Shown one piece after another: positions 25,390 to 34,985 of a DNA stretch of 39,131 bases. Source of the DNA: Pedobacter sp. MC2016-05 (lineage in GTDB: Bacteria; Bacteroidota; Bacteroidia; Sphingobacteriales; Sphingobacteriaceae); assembly GCF_026239735.1 (NCBI RefSeq), contig NZ_JAPIVT010000031.1, positions 1-39,131 of the forward strand, written 5' to 3'. Made by a program: the position numbers and the translations under genes. The notes beneath the pieces are model-generated. The model was not told the DNA's origin, did no database searches, and saw only the letters and a list, made by a program, of their open reading frames with translations. Position 1 is the stretch's first letter. The number at the start of each line of letters is the position of its first letter.

Positions 25390-28068
25390 ATGAATGATAG
25401 CTTAGCCGCCAATAACTCATCCGTTCCCGTGCTAACCCTGGTTGACCTGTTCAAAGAGTTTGAGACAGATGGTCTGCAAGGCATTAGTGAAACGGAAGCT
25501 TCGTCGCGTTCAGACCGGTATGGGCTCAACATCAATGTCAGCCAGAAAGTCAAAAGCGTCTGGCAAATGTTTTTTGAACAGTTCACAAGCCCTATCGTTT
25601 ACCTTCTGTTTGTCGCCGGATTTGCTTCCCTATACTTTAAAAACACGCTCGAGGCGATTGCGATTTTTGTTGTTATTATCATCAATGCCTTGATCGGTTT
25701 TTTTATGGAACTCCAGGCCAGAAGCTCCATGCGGGCATTAAAAGAAATGGATTCAAGTGTTTCTAGAGTTGTCAGAGGCGGAAAGACGATGGAAATACTT
25801 TCCGAAAATTTAACCGCCGGAGATTTACTATTACTAGAATCCGGAGACATGGTCTCGGGCGATGGCAGGGTCGTGGAGTCAAATGGACTCCAGATAGATG
25901 AATCCGCATTGACAGGCGAATCGTTTCCAATTTTCAAAACCAGCGATAGTCAGACCACCGATGTTGACCCTTCCGCTTCGGTCAATATGGTATACAAAGG
26001 TACCGCGGTAATGAATGGAAATGGCAAAGTGATCATCACTAGCATTGCTGCAAATACCGAACTTGGTAAAATCAGTGAAATGGTCGGCCGTTCAGCTGCC
26101 ACCAAATCTCCATTGGATATTAAAATCGCAAACCTGACAAAAAAGCTAATCTATATTACCCTCTTCATGACCATATTTTTTGCATTTACAGCATTTATTG
26201 ATGGTAAGCCCTGGCTGCAGATTTTGGAAACCTCCATCGCATTAGCGGTTGCGGCCTTCCCTGAAGGACTACCAATTGTTGCCACCGTAGCCCTTGCTTT
26301 TGGTATGCTGCGTATGGCAAAAAGAGACGCCATTGTCAAAAGGCTTTCATCAGTAGAAACGCTCGGCGGAGTGAACGTTATCCTGACAGATAAAACCGGA
26401 ACCCTTACCGAAAATAAGATTTTCGTCAAAGTACTTTCATTTCCGGGCGAAGAGGTGAAGGTTTCTATAGAAAAAGGGCATCTGGTTTTTGATGACCGGG
26501 GCATTAATAATAGTGAAAAGAATTTTGAGCTGCTGGTTAAAATTGGAGCCCTGTGCAACAATGCGCCTGAGCCAAAAAACGAAAAATCGAAGATATCAGG
26601 TGACCCGCTGGAAATTGCCTTGCTGAAACTAAAAACAGCTACGGGATTTGAAATTATGGCTAATCAGCGGATCGCGGAAATTCCATTCAGCGCAGAAACC
26701 AAACTGATGGGTACGGCTGACCGCGATAAAGAAAGTTGTTTCATATCCGTAAAGGGCGCTGTTGAAAATTTAATCCTGAAGTGTACCGATATTCAGCTTG
26801 GTAATGAGGTAGAAAAAATGACGCAAGCCAACCGTCAAGAGATCCTGTCCAGCGCAGAAAAGCTTTCATCAAATGGTTTGAGGGTGCTGGCTTTTGCATC
26901 TAAAACCATTAATAATCTACCGGGAGGTGATTTCATTACTGAACTGACGTATGTCGGAATGGTCGGGTTTTTGGATCCCCCCCGAAGCGACATTAAAGGG
27001 GCTATAGCCACCTGCCGCAATGCAGGGATAAAAGTTGTGATGATAACCGGTGACCACCCGCTCACAGCGTTAAGCATTGCTAAGCAGGTTGGCATTACCC
27101 AGGCAGACGATAACCAGGTTATATTAGGAAGTGCACTTCCGCAGGGAGAACTTTTGGATCAACAGTGGAAAGATAAGATTCTCTCTACAACTGTATTTGC
27201 CAGGACCTCACCTAAACAAAAACTTGAGATTGTGGACACTTACCAAAAAGCAGGATTTCTGGTTGCGATGACCGGCGATGGTGTCAACGATGCTCCCGCT
27301 ATCAAAAAAGCAGACGTCGGGATAGCTATGGGGCTTCGAGGGACGCAGGTGGCCAAAGAGACTGCCAATATCGTGCTTAAAGATGATTCTTTTGTCTCGA
27401 TCTCCAGGGCTGTTGCCAATGGACGGGAGATTTTTCAAAATATCCAGCGCTTTGTAATCTACCTGATTTCCTGTAATCTGAGCGAAATTATTATCGTGAC
27501 ATTATTGGGCTTTTTCGCCAGTGGAGCCATTCTTTTTCCACTCCAGATCTTGTTTCTAAATATGGTGACCGATGTCTTTCCTGCCTTGGCACTTGGTCTT
27601 GGCAAAGGCGACAAATCCATTATGTTAAAGTCGCCCAGAAATCCCGGTCTGGAAATCATATCCAATCAAAATTGGCTTGTCATATTGGTTTATGCCCTAC
27701 TGATGACCCTTTCGGTTATGCTGGCCATTTTTATCTGCATGAGATTCATTACTGATCAGCTCGACATCATTAATAATGTAGCGTTTATTACCCTGGCCGC
27801 TGCCCAGCTCTTCCACGTATTCAATATGTCTTCCCTGCGGTCAGGTATGATAAAAAATGAAGTAACAAAGAATAAATTCATATGGATGGCCATAACATTT
27901 TGCTTTGCCCTCGTTGCCTTTGTGTATGCCGTGCCCCGGATTCGGGACGTTCTTCACCTCAGCATCCTACCAATAGCGGTCTGGCTGGTTGCACTTCTTG
28001 CAGCGATGTTACCTCTGGTACTGGTTCAAACATATAAACTGATTTTTGGAAAAAATAATACAAAGTGA
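25390..28068 (+). CDS. P-type cation-transporting ATPase, P2A (calcium) type
   Basis: This encodes 892 aa, the usual length. It has the actuator TGES at 175-178 (ALTGESFP), the phosphorylated Asp334 in DKTGTLT, and the hinge GDGVNDAPA. Membrane segments carry the calcium-site motifs of SERCA-like pumps: PEGLP at 291-295 in M4, NLSE in M5 and NMVTD in M6, matching site residues E309, N768/E771 and N796/T799/D800. Export of Ca2+ or a similar divalent cation from the cytoplasm is therefore likely. It is divergent from the kinase gene and followed after 51 bp by a USP gene, probably in one transcript. The exact ion is not proven. Confidence 0.93.
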   Translation: MNDSLAANNSSVPVLTLVDLFKEFETDGLQGISETEASSRSDRYGLNINVSQKVKSVWQMFFEQFTSPIVYLLFVAGFASLYFKNTLEAIAIFVVIIINALIGFFMELQARSSMRALKEMDSSVSRVVRGGKTMEILSENLTAGDLLLLESGDMVSGDGRVVESNGLQIDESALTGESFPIFKTSDSQTTDVDPSASVNMVYKGTAVMNGNGKVIITSIAANTELGKISEMVGRSAATKSPLDIKIANLTKKLIYITLFMTIFFAFTAFIDGKPWLQILETSIALAVAAFPEGLPIVATVALAFGMLRMAKRDAIVKRLSSVETLGGVNVILTDKTGTLTENKIFVKVLSFPGEEVKVSIEKGHLVFDDRGINNSEKNFELLVKIGALCNNAPEPKNEKSKISGDPLEIALLKLKTATGFEIMANQRIAEIPFSAETKLMGTADRDKESCFISVKGAVENLILKCTDIQLGNEVEKMTQANRQEILSSAEKLSSNGLRVLAFASKTINNLPGGDFITELTYVGMVGFLDPPRSDIKGAIATCRNAGIKVVMITGDHPLTALSIAKQVGITQADDNQVILGSALPQGELLDQQWKDKILSTTVFARTSPKQKLEIVDTYQKAGFLVAMTGDGVNDAPAIKKADVGIAMGLRGTQVAKETANIVLKDDSFVSISRAVANGREIFQNIQRFVIYLISCNLSEIIIVTLLGFFASGAILFPLQILFLNMVTDVFPALALGLGKGDKSIMLKSPRNPGLEIISNQNWLVILVYALLMTLSVMLAIFICMRFITDQLDIINNVAFITLAAAQLFHVFNMSSLRSGMIKNEVTKNKFIWMAITFCFALVAFVYAVPRIRDVLHLSILPIAVWLVALLAAMLPLVLVQTYKLIFGKNNTK

Positions 28069-28119
28069 CGGGCTCAAAGTGCATTGTTCTAAGATAATTA
28101 TTAATAAAAAATAAAGATT

Positions 28120-28977
28120 ATGGAAAATATACTGCTATTGACGGATTTTTCAGCAAATGCCAACAGCGTTGCAGAATATACCTACGATTTTGCTAAAAAA
28201 ATACATGCTGATATTATCATCTGTAATGCCATGACCATCCCCTCTGAACTGCCTGATTCAGGACTGGTCGTTTGGCCAGTGGAGTGCCATGAAGTGATTA
28301 AAGACAGGAGCGCCTCAAAACTCAATAAGCTAAGAACACACCTGCAGCATCGGGATCAGTCTCATTCGAAGAAGCCTGTACTCACGCTTTTAAACCAGGC
28401 GGGTAGTCTGCAGGATGTCGTCACTGAAATTGCTTCGGAAAGAACAATTCATTTTCTTGCCATGGGTGCTCATGATCAGAGCATGGATAGCTTTCTTAAG
28501 CAGGATCATACCAGAGGTATTATTGATTCCTCACCAGTACCGGCGCTATTGATTCCTTTAACTTTAAAGTTCGAACCCATTCGAAACATCTATTTTGCGT
28601 CCGATCTCAAGGATCTCGCATCAGATCGCACATTTCTAACCAGGTTGACCGCTCTGGCCAGGATGTTTATGTCCGAGATTTTTATCATCCATATTTCATC
28701 CTCGAAATCGGCCGCTACCGTTAAAGAAAAAATTTATGATATGTTGAATGATTTAAGGGACGGCTTGGGATACCCGGGTATACATTTCAGGGAAATCATC
28801 GCCGAGAATGACACTTCATCCCTTGAAAAAATAATGTTGGAAAAAAGCGCTGATATGATTGCTGTGGTCCACCGGGAGCACAGTTTTTTTAGCAGATTGT
28901 TTAAAGGAAGTGTTGCTAAGAGGCTTGCCGGACAGCTTACCATGCCTATGCTCATCTATCAGGAGTCTAATGAATAA
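28120..28977 (+). CDS. Universal stress protein, tandem UspA domains (USP-2)
   Basis: This encodes 285 aa. Two UspA folds are seen: MENILLLTDFSANANSVAEY up to about residue 145, and RNIYFASDLKDLASDRTFLT to the end. The glycine-rich nucleotide motif is degenerate in both; only KGSVAKRL remains in the second domain, preceded by histidines where the glycines should be. It is probably a non-ATP-binding USP. It follows the cation ATPase by 51 bp with no promoter element seen between them, so co-transcription is likely. Confidence 0.9.
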   Translation: MENILLLTDFSANANSVAEYTYDFAKKIHADIIICNAMTIPSELPDSGLVVWPVECHEVIKDRSASKLNKLRTHLQHRDQSHSKKPVLTLLNQAGSLQDVVTEIASERTIHFLAMGAHDQSMDSFLKQDHTRGIIDSSPVPALLIPLTLKFEPIRNIYFASDLKDLASDRTFLTRLTALARMFMSEIFIIHISSSKSAATVKEKIYDMLNDLRDGLGYPGIHFREIIAENDTSSLEKIMLEKSADMIAVVHREHSFFSRLFKGSVAKRLAGQLTMPMLIYQESNE

Positions 28978-29017
28978 GATCACATGATGCACACAGGATT
29001 AACATCTACCCGAACCA

Positions 29018-29060
29018 TGATCCTGGTCATTTACAGGCCCGAAAAAGAAAAGGATATTTG
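29018..29060 (+). promoter_or_regulatory. Phosphoketolase promoter: full dyad and -7 element
   Basis: TGATCCTGGTCA (29018-29029) is followed after exactly 23 bp by GATATTTG (29053-29060). The inferred start near 29065 gives a leader of about 145 nt before the ATG at 29210. Confidence 0.65.
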
Positions 29061-29209
29061 AGTTCAATATTGTACAAGTGCAGGGCAAAGCATTCTTGGA
29101 AGATTCTGGTTTAATACATTACCTGGTTTGCCTGAGATTGCTAAACTTTTTAAATTACTTTTCATCGAGCGAATGAACTTAATAGTCATAGCGATTAAAT
29201 CACATTACC

Positions 29210-31585
29210 ATGCAAGAAATATCAGAGGTTATCATAGATAAAATACACCGTTACTGGCAAGCCGTTAATTACCTGTCAGCCGGCCAAATCTATTTACAGG
29301 CAAACCCATTGTTGCGTCAACCGCTCACAGCCGAAGACATCAAACCCAGATTACTTGGCCATTGGGGTACTTCCCCGGGTTTAAATCTGATATATGTCCA
29401 TCTGAATAGGTTGATAAAAGAAACGGATGCTGATATTCTATATGTTTGCGGACCTGGGCATGGTGCTCCTGCAGTTGTGGCACATACCTATCTGGAAGGC
29501 ACCTATACCGAATGCTTTCCGGAAGTAACCAGGGATGAGAAAGGAATGCTTAAGCTGTTTCGCCAGTTTTCTACCCCAGGAGGAATACCAAGCCATGTGA
29601 GTGCCCATACCCCGGGATCAATCAATGAAGGTGGTGAACTTGGTTATTCCTTAATGCATGCCTTTGGTGCGGTCTATGATAATCCAAATCTAATTGCCGC
29701 CTGCGTAATCGGCGACGGCGAGGCAGAAACAGGTCCTCTGGCAGCCAGCTGGAATTCTATTGCTTTCCTTAATCCTGCTACAGATGGCGCAGTGTTGCCG
29801 ATACTCCACTTAAATGGATACAAAATTGCAAGCCCCACCATCTTTTCCCGGATGGATGATGTTGCATTAAGCGAACTCTTTAAAGGTTATGGATATGAGG
29901 CATTTTTTGTTGAAGGAGAACATGCACACAATGTGCACAGGCAGATGTCTTCAACCCTTGATATCGTTTATGATAAAATCAGAAAGATACAGTATAATGC
30001 AAGGGCGGAGGGCATGATTCATCAACGAAAATGGCCACTCATCATTTTAAGGACACCTAAAGGATGGACCGGACCTAAATCATGGAACAACCTGCCTATT
30101 GAGGGCTCATTTCGTTCCCACCAGGTGCCGCTGGCAGGGGTTAAAGAAAATCCGGAAAAGTTACAAGCCCTGGAAGCCTGGATGCGAAGTTATGAGCCGG
30201 ACACGCTTTTTGATGAGCATGGCGCATTATTAGCTGAATTGCAGGAGATCGCTCCTTCAGGTGAGAAGAGAATGAGCGCAATTCCCTTCTCGAACGGTGG
30301 ACTTCTGTTAAAAGAACTCATCTTACCAAACTTTAAATACTATGGTATAAAAGTCGAACACCCCGGAACTGTTTTAGCGGAAAGCACCAGAAATTTAGGA
30401 AAATTTCTGCGTGAAATATTTTCGATGAATGCGGAGAATAAAAATTTCAGGTTATTCTGCCCTGATGAAACAAATTCAAATAGACTCGAAGCTGTCTTCC
30501 AGGTCACAGACCGATGCTTCATGGAGAAAATAATTGACTCAGATGATAAGTTATCCCCCGATGGACGGGTAATGGAAGTTTTGAGTGAACACTTATGTGA
30601 GGGATGGCTTGAAGGCTATCTCCTGACCGGGAGACATGGACTTTTTCCTTGCTACGAGGCTTTTGTTACCATCATTGATTCGATGGTAAGCCAGCACGCG
30701 AAATGGCTGAAGACCACTCAGGAAGTGCCATGGAGAAAACCTATAGCCTCATTGAACTACCTTTTGACTTCCCATGTCTGGAGGCAGGATAATAATGGCT
30801 ATAGTCATCAAGGGCCGGGATTTATCGATACCGTCGTCAATAAAAAAAGCAGTGTGATCAGGATCTATTTGCCACCTGATGCCAACACCCTTTTATCAGT
30901 AATGGATCACTGCCTGCGAAGCAAAAACTATGTAAATGTGGTTATTGCCGGCAAGCAGCCTGAGCTTCAATGGCTCGGTATGGAAGAGGCTATAGCCCAC
31001 TGTGAAAAAGGAGCATCGGTATGGCATTGGGCCGGAAATGAATCCGGAATCGCTGAAGTTATCTTGGCCTGTGCAGGGGATGTACCTACCCAGGAAACGA
31101 TCGCTGCAGCAGAACTTCTTCGCGAACACTTCCCCGAGCTTCAGCTAAGAGTAGTGAACGTTGTCGATTTGATGTCCCTATCCCCAAAGACTTACCATAC
31201 CCACGGCCTCAGCGAAGAATATTTCGATGACTTGTTCACCAGCACTGCCCCGGTAGTCTTTGCTTTTCACGGTTATGTCCGGATTATCCATGATTTGGTC
31301 CACGGAAGACCTGATCCATCGCGTTTCCACGTTAGGGGATTTATGGAAGAAGGCACAACCACTACACCATTTGATATGGTGGTGCTCAATGGAATGAGCA
31401 GATATCATTTGGCTATGGAAGCAGTCAAACATGTACCCAGGTTTCAGCAGCGGGCGGATAAATTTATTCTTTTCTGTGAAGAAAGGTTGAGGAACCATAA
31501 AGAATACATCAAACTCCACCTTGATGATTTGCCTGAGATCAGAAACTGGAAGTTTAAGGGCGTTAGAAAATCTGTTACGGTCTAA
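29210..31585 (+). CDS. xfp: Phosphoketolase (Xfp family)
   Basis: This encodes 791 aa, full length for the family. Thiamine-diphosphate enzyme motifs are clear: GPGHGAPAVVAHTYLEGTYT near residues 82-101, SAHTPGSINEGGELGYSL, and the cofactor-binding GDGEAETGPLAASWNS. The enzyme cleaves xylulose 5-phosphate (and often fructose 6-phosphate) with phosphate to acetyl phosphate plus a triose or tetrose phosphate, in the cytoplasm. The acetyl phosphate can give ATP through acetate kinase without oxidation, which suits oxygen limitation. A BON-domain gene follows after 18 bp. Whether it prefers X5P, F6P or both cannot be read here. Confidence 0.96.
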   Translation: MQEISEVIIDKIHRYWQAVNYLSAGQIYLQANPLLRQPLTAEDIKPRLLGHWGTSPGLNLIYVHLNRLIKETDADILYVCGPGHGAPAVVAHTYLEGTYTECFPEVTRDEKGMLKLFRQFSTPGGIPSHVSAHTPGSINEGGELGYSLMHAFGAVYDNPNLIAACVIGDGEAETGPLAASWNSIAFLNPATDGAVLPILHLNGYKIASPTIFSRMDDVALSELFKGYGYEAFFVEGEHAHNVHRQMSSTLDIVYDKIRKIQYNARAEGMIHQRKWPLIILRTPKGWTGPKSWNNLPIEGSFRSHQVPLAGVKENPEKLQALEAWMRSYEPDTLFDEHGALLAELQEIAPSGEKRMSAIPFSNGGLLLKELILPNFKYYGIKVEHPGTVLAESTRNLGKFLREIFSMNAENKNFRLFCPDETNSNRLEAVFQVTDRCFMEKIIDSDDKLSPDGRVMEVLSEHLCEGWLEGYLLTGRHGLFPCYEAFVTIIDSMVSQHAKWLKTTQEVPWRKPIASLNYLLTSHVWRQDNNGYSHQGPGFIDTVVNKKSSVIRIYLPPDANTLLSVMDHCLRSKNYVNVVIAGKQPELQWLGMEEAIAHCEKGASVWHWAGNESGIAEVILACAGDVPTQETIAAAELLREHFPELQLRVVNVVDLMSLSPKTYHTHGLSEEYFDDLFTSTAPVVFAFHGYVRIIHDLVHGRPDPSRFHVRGFMEEGTTTTPFDMVVLNGMSRYHLAMEAVKHVPRFQQRADKFILFCEERLRNHKEYIKLHLDDLPEIRNWKFKGVRKSVTV

Positions 31586-31603
31586 ACATTTAAGAAGAAA
31601 AAT

Positions 31604-32017
31604 ATGATGAATAGGAAAAGATTTAGCCCATTAATAATGGAAATCATAGCACAAAATAAAGATAAGATGTTGGAAGTTGAAATCAGATCGGCAATACTTG
31701 CTGATCCCTTGATCGATACCGACAAGTTAGAAATTTCGATAGCGGATGGTGTGGTAACCCTTTACGGGACGGTCGATACCTATGCCGAGAAACGGGCTGC
31801 GGAGCATGCCATTAAATCGATCAAGGGGGTTAAGGATTTAATCCAAAAAGTCGAGGTTCGGTTTTCGTTCAATACCAATCTGGCCATTTACATGGGTAAT
31901 AACCTTGTGCTGGACGGCAAGCAATCCTATACCAATGATGCTGATCACCGGCTTGGACGAAAAGGAAATAATTATCCGAAATTTCATTTTTCAGGCAGCA
32001 ATAATGAAATCTGGTGA
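31604..32017 (+). CDS. BON-domain protein
   Basis: This encodes 137 aa without a signal peptide. Residues about 22-88 form a BON domain (VEIRSAILADPLIDTDKLEI, then GVVTLYGTVDTYAEKRAAEH and IKGVKDLIQKVEV). BON domains are thought to bind phospholipids or other ligands and are common in osmotic and stress proteins such as OsmY, though those are exported. The C-terminal 45 residues are unlike the family and hydrophilic. It probably shares a transcript with phosphoketolase. Its role is unknown. Confidence 0.85.
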   Translation: MMNRKRFSPLIMEIIAQNKDKMLEVEIRSAILADPLIDTDKLEISIADGVVTLYGTVDTYAEKRAAEHAIKSIKGVKDLIQKVEVRFSFNTNLAIYMGNNLVLDGKQSYTNDADHRLGRKGNNYPKFHFSGSNNEIW

Positions 32018-32272
32018 TATCGGACGTATCAAAAACCAAAGCCATAAAAATTTCATTTTATGGTATCTGCGGTTTATACGAACGCTGTTTCAATGGGTGT
32101 CCAGCTGCTATTTGTATTTGAGGCTTTCCAGGCAAATGACGCTATGCCCTATCTGCCCATTGGTAATTTTATCAAAAAGATTTTTTCCAATAAAGAGAAA
32201 ACTTAGCGAGGAGAAATAGCGAGGCACCACACTATCCGTGAAATAATTCGTACATTGAGATGGATGTAGCTT

Positions 32273-32293
32273 GCCAATAACTCATTTATTGGC
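32273..32293 (+). other. Stem-loop in the leader of the GT35 gene
   Basis: GCCAATAA (32273-32280) and TTATTGGC (32286-32293) pair perfectly over a 5-nt loop, 26 bp before the start codon. It has no U-tract, so it is not a good terminator and may affect translation or mRNA stability. Otherwise the 302-bp gap 32018-32319 shows no gene and no copy of the island dyad in the right geometry. Confidence 0.35.
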
Positions 32294-32319
32294 TTCTGCA
32301 TAGCATATAAAAAAACCTC

Positions 32320-33966
32320 ATGACCAGAACTGAAATTTTTGGGTATACCCCAGATCCGGCATACCAAACCAGCGTGGCCTACTTTTCTATGGAGTTCGCC
32401 GTTGACCAATCTCTAAAGATTTATAGTGGAGGGTTAGGATTCCTTTCCGGATCCCATCTTCGTAGTGCATTTGAACTAAAACAAAATCTTTTAGGCATTG
32501 GTATGCTGTGGAAATATGGCTATTATGATCAGGTACGGGACCGCGATAGCCACATGGTTCCTGTATTTGTCCAGAAAGATTATTCGTTCCTTATCGATAC
32601 AGGAATTGTTTTTTCGGTTCCCGTTCACAGTGCGGAGGTTAAGGTCAAAGCTTTTCTTTTGCCACCCGAAACCTTTGGTACAGCGCCTCTATTTTTGTTG
32701 AGTACCGATCTTGCGGAAAACGATGAAATAAGCAGAAGCATTACCCAACGCCTTTATGATCCAAACGAAACCACCAGAATTGCGCAATCGATTATTCTGG
32801 GTATTGGTGGAGGCATGCTTTTAGACCACCTTAACCTGCAACCCGACTATTATCATATGAATGAAGGGCATGCGGTAGCATTAAACTTTTACCTTTATTC
32901 GAAATTTAAAAACCTGGCGGAAATCAAAAAACGCATGGTCTTTACTACCCATACCCCGGAGCTTGCAGGTAATGAAGAACATAACTTTTCACTTTTAAAA
33001 GAGATGTCTTTCTTTTACCATTTACAGGATCATGAGGTGAAATTTTTGCTTGGACTTGAAGGAGATAAATTCAATTATACCATTGCGGCATTGAAATTTT
33101 CAGGTAAAGCAAACGGGGTATCCAAACTCCATGGAGTCGTTGCCCGCGAAATGTGGGGAGGCTATGATGGAATTTGCGAAATCATTTCGATTACAAATGC
33201 ACAGAACCAAAAGTACTGGCAGGATAAAATCTTGGCACAAAGCCTAACCCAACATCAGCAGCAGAAGTTTATTGCCAGGAAAAAGGAACTTAAATCAGAT
33301 CTTTTTAAAGAGGTAGCGGACCAAACCGGGAAAGTGTTTAATCAAGATGTGATGACGCTGGTCTGGGCACGGCGCTTCGCCGGATATAAAAGAGCGGATC
33401 TGATTATGCGTGACTGGAAACGCTTTGAAAACCTGCTGAATCATTTTAAATACCCAATACAAATTATTTGGGCAGGAAAACCTTATCCTGAAGATGCAGG
33501 AGCCAATCAAATTTTCAATTCCATTATAGACCGAACAAGGTCTTTTCCGAATTGCGCCGTATTGGTAGGCTATGAACTTGGTCTGTCTTCGCTTTTAAAG
33601 AATGGCGCCGATGTGTGGCTGAATAATCCAAAGATGTACCGCGAAGCTTCCGGCACAAGCGGGATGACAGCCGCCATGAATGGGGCAATCAATCTTTCTA
33701 TACCGGATGGCTGGATCCCTGAGTTTGCCAAAGATGGCGAAAACTGTTTCCTGATTCTGCCTGCTGATGATTTATTATCCGATGAGCAGAAAAATGAAAT
33801 CGAGAATATAAACTTGATGGATGTGCTCGAGGGAAAAGTATTACCTGCTTATTACGATGATTCAGCAAAGTGGTTTGAAATGGTCAAAAAGGGTTTTGAG
33901 GATGTGATTCCTGAGTTCGAATCATCACGTATGGCAAAAGCATACTATAGAGAGCTGTATAGTTGA
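32320..33966 (+). CDS. Short GT35 (alpha-glucan phosphorylase) family protein lacking the PLP lysine
   Basis: This encodes 548 aa. GT35 blocks are present: AYFSMEFAVDQSLKIYSGGL (20-39), HMNEGHA (179-185), FTTHTPELAGN (208-218), VWARRFAGYKRADL (348-361) and EASGTSGMTAAMNGAINLS (442-460). In glycogen phosphorylases the last block carries the lysine that holds pyridoxal phosphate (SGxxNMK or SGTSGMK); here that position is Thr450 (codon ACA, 33667-33669). Canonical phosphorolysis of glycogen is therefore doubtful unless another residue serves. I think related Bacteroidota sequences share this change, but that is from memory. It probably binds alpha-glucan. It has no clear island promoter of its own. 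Confidence 0.85.
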   Translation: MTRTEIFGYTPDPAYQTSVAYFSMEFAVDQSLKIYSGGLGFLSGSHLRSAFELKQNLLGIGMLWKYGYYDQVRDRDSHMVPVFVQKDYSFLIDTGIVFSVPVHSAEVKVKAFLLPPETFGTAPLFLLSTDLAENDEISRSITQRLYDPNETTRIAQSIILGIGGGMLLDHLNLQPDYYHMNEGHAVALNFYLYSKFKNLAEIKKRMVFTTHTPELAGNEEHNFSLLKEMSFFYHLQDHEVKFLLGLEGDKFNYTIAALKFSGKANGVSKLHGVVAREMWGGYDGICEIISITNAQNQKYWQDKILAQSLTQHQQQKFIARKKELKSDLFKEVADQTGKVFNQDVMTLVWARRFAGYKRADLIMRDWKRFENLLNHFKYPIQIIWAGKPYPEDAGANQIFNSIIDRTRSFPNCAVLVGYELGLSSLLKNGADVWLNNPKMYREASGTSGMTAAMNGAINLSIPDGWIPEFAKDGENCFLILPADDLLSDEQKNEIENINLMDVLEGKVLPAYYDDSAKWFEMVKKGFEDVIPEFESSRMAKAYYRELYS

Positions 33967-34061
33967 AACAATTTTTATTGGTGGAATAATGATCTAAGCA
34001 TAATGTATTGGTGGTGATGATAGTAATAATCTTATGTCATGACCAACCGCACCGGTTAGGG

Positions 34062-34104
34062 TGACAGCCGTCATTTAGTTTGGTTAACACTATGCCGACC
34101 TTTA
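34062..34104 (+). promoter_or_regulatory. USP-3 promoter: full dyad and -7 element
   Basis: TGACAGCCGTCA (34062-34073) is followed after exactly 23 bp by GACCTTTA (34097-34104). The inferred start near 34109 lies about 26 nt before the ATG at 34135. Confidence 0.65.
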
Positions 34105-34134
34105 GGTTCTACATAGTGCTTAAATCCAAAACAA

Positions 34135-34965
34135 ATGAAATCCATTGTCATCATTAATGATCAAAGTCCGGAATCTGAACATGCCGCCGTATTTGCCTTG
34201 GTTATGGCACAACGTTTAGGGGTTAACATGATTCTGGCAAACCTACCGCTGTTGAAGTTAACCACAGCGGAATATGGATGGAAAGATACCGTCATAGAGG
34301 TTGATCAATCAGCCGCGGTTGATTCGAAACTAATGAAGAACCTTCTGGAAAGGAAAATGTTGCATCCCGGGTTCAAACCTTTGATCCAGGAAATGAATTT
34401 TTCATGCGAGACCGATGACCTGCTCAAATTGACAAGTGAGAACGAAATCATAATGGTCATTAAGGGCCTGGATGAATTTCTGCCACATGCGCTGCTCAAT
34501 GTAAATCTTGCCATTAATAATCTGCTGCACAAACTCCGGGTACCTCTTCTCATTATCCCATCTTCATGGTCTGAGAATGAACTTCAGCGGATGGTTTACC
34601 TTACGGACTTACGTTTCTGCGGCATTCCGATAATGAAATTTCTGGCGCATCTCGCTACCTGCTGGGATGCTAACCTGGTGATCGCACACTCTTCAGCCAG
34701 TGGTATGCCTGAAATGGAAAGCCATCAGGCAGAGGAAGTATTCAACGAGGAAATCAGTTTGAACATATGCTATAAAAAGCTGTATCTAAATATCATGGTT
34801 CAAGGCAAATCCATTGATACGCTCGAAGTCGTAGTCGGCGAGATGAAAGCCGACCTTCTGGTAATGGTAGATCAGCATTTCCATTTCAACTTTTTATCCC
34901 AGCAGTATTTCAAGGACAAATGTTCCCTGTATAATCCTGTTCCAATATTAATCTTCCCTTCATAA
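34135..34965 (+). CDS. Divergent universal stress protein-like protein (USP-3)
   Basis: This encodes 276 aa with two UspA-like halves. The first starts MKSIVIINDQSPESEHAAVF and the second RMVYLTDLRFCGIPIMKFLA; each ends with a hydrophobic strand (VPLLIIPS, VPILIFPS) typical of the fold. Nucleotide-binding glycines are absent from both halves. It is clearly more divergent than the other two USPs of the island. A 142-aa gene follows 20 bp downstream, probably in the same operon. Confidence 0.8.
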   Translation: MKSIVIINDQSPESEHAAVFALVMAQRLGVNMILANLPLLKLTTAEYGWKDTVIEVDQSAAVDSKLMKNLLERKMLHPGFKPLIQEMNFSCETDDLLKLTSENEIIMVIKGLDEFLPHALLNVNLAINNLLHKLRVPLLIIPSSWSENELQRMVYLTDLRFCGIPIMKFLAHLATCWDANLVIAHSSASGMPEMESHQAEEVFNEEISLNICYKKLYLNIMVQGKSIDTLEVVVGEMKADLLVMVDQHFHFNFLSQQYFKDKCSLYNPVPILIFPS

Positions 34966-34985
34966 TTTATTCTCAAACAAAAGAA

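Noticed and set aside
31905..32219. 104-codon frame after and overlapping the BON gene
   Set aside because: It overlaps the BON gene in another frame and its extension shows no domain or start signal.
32239..32250. TGAAATAATTCG as a possible dyad for the GT35 gene
   Set aside because: The second half is TCG rather than TCA and no -7 element follows at 23 bp, so the GT35 gene was not included in the regulon.
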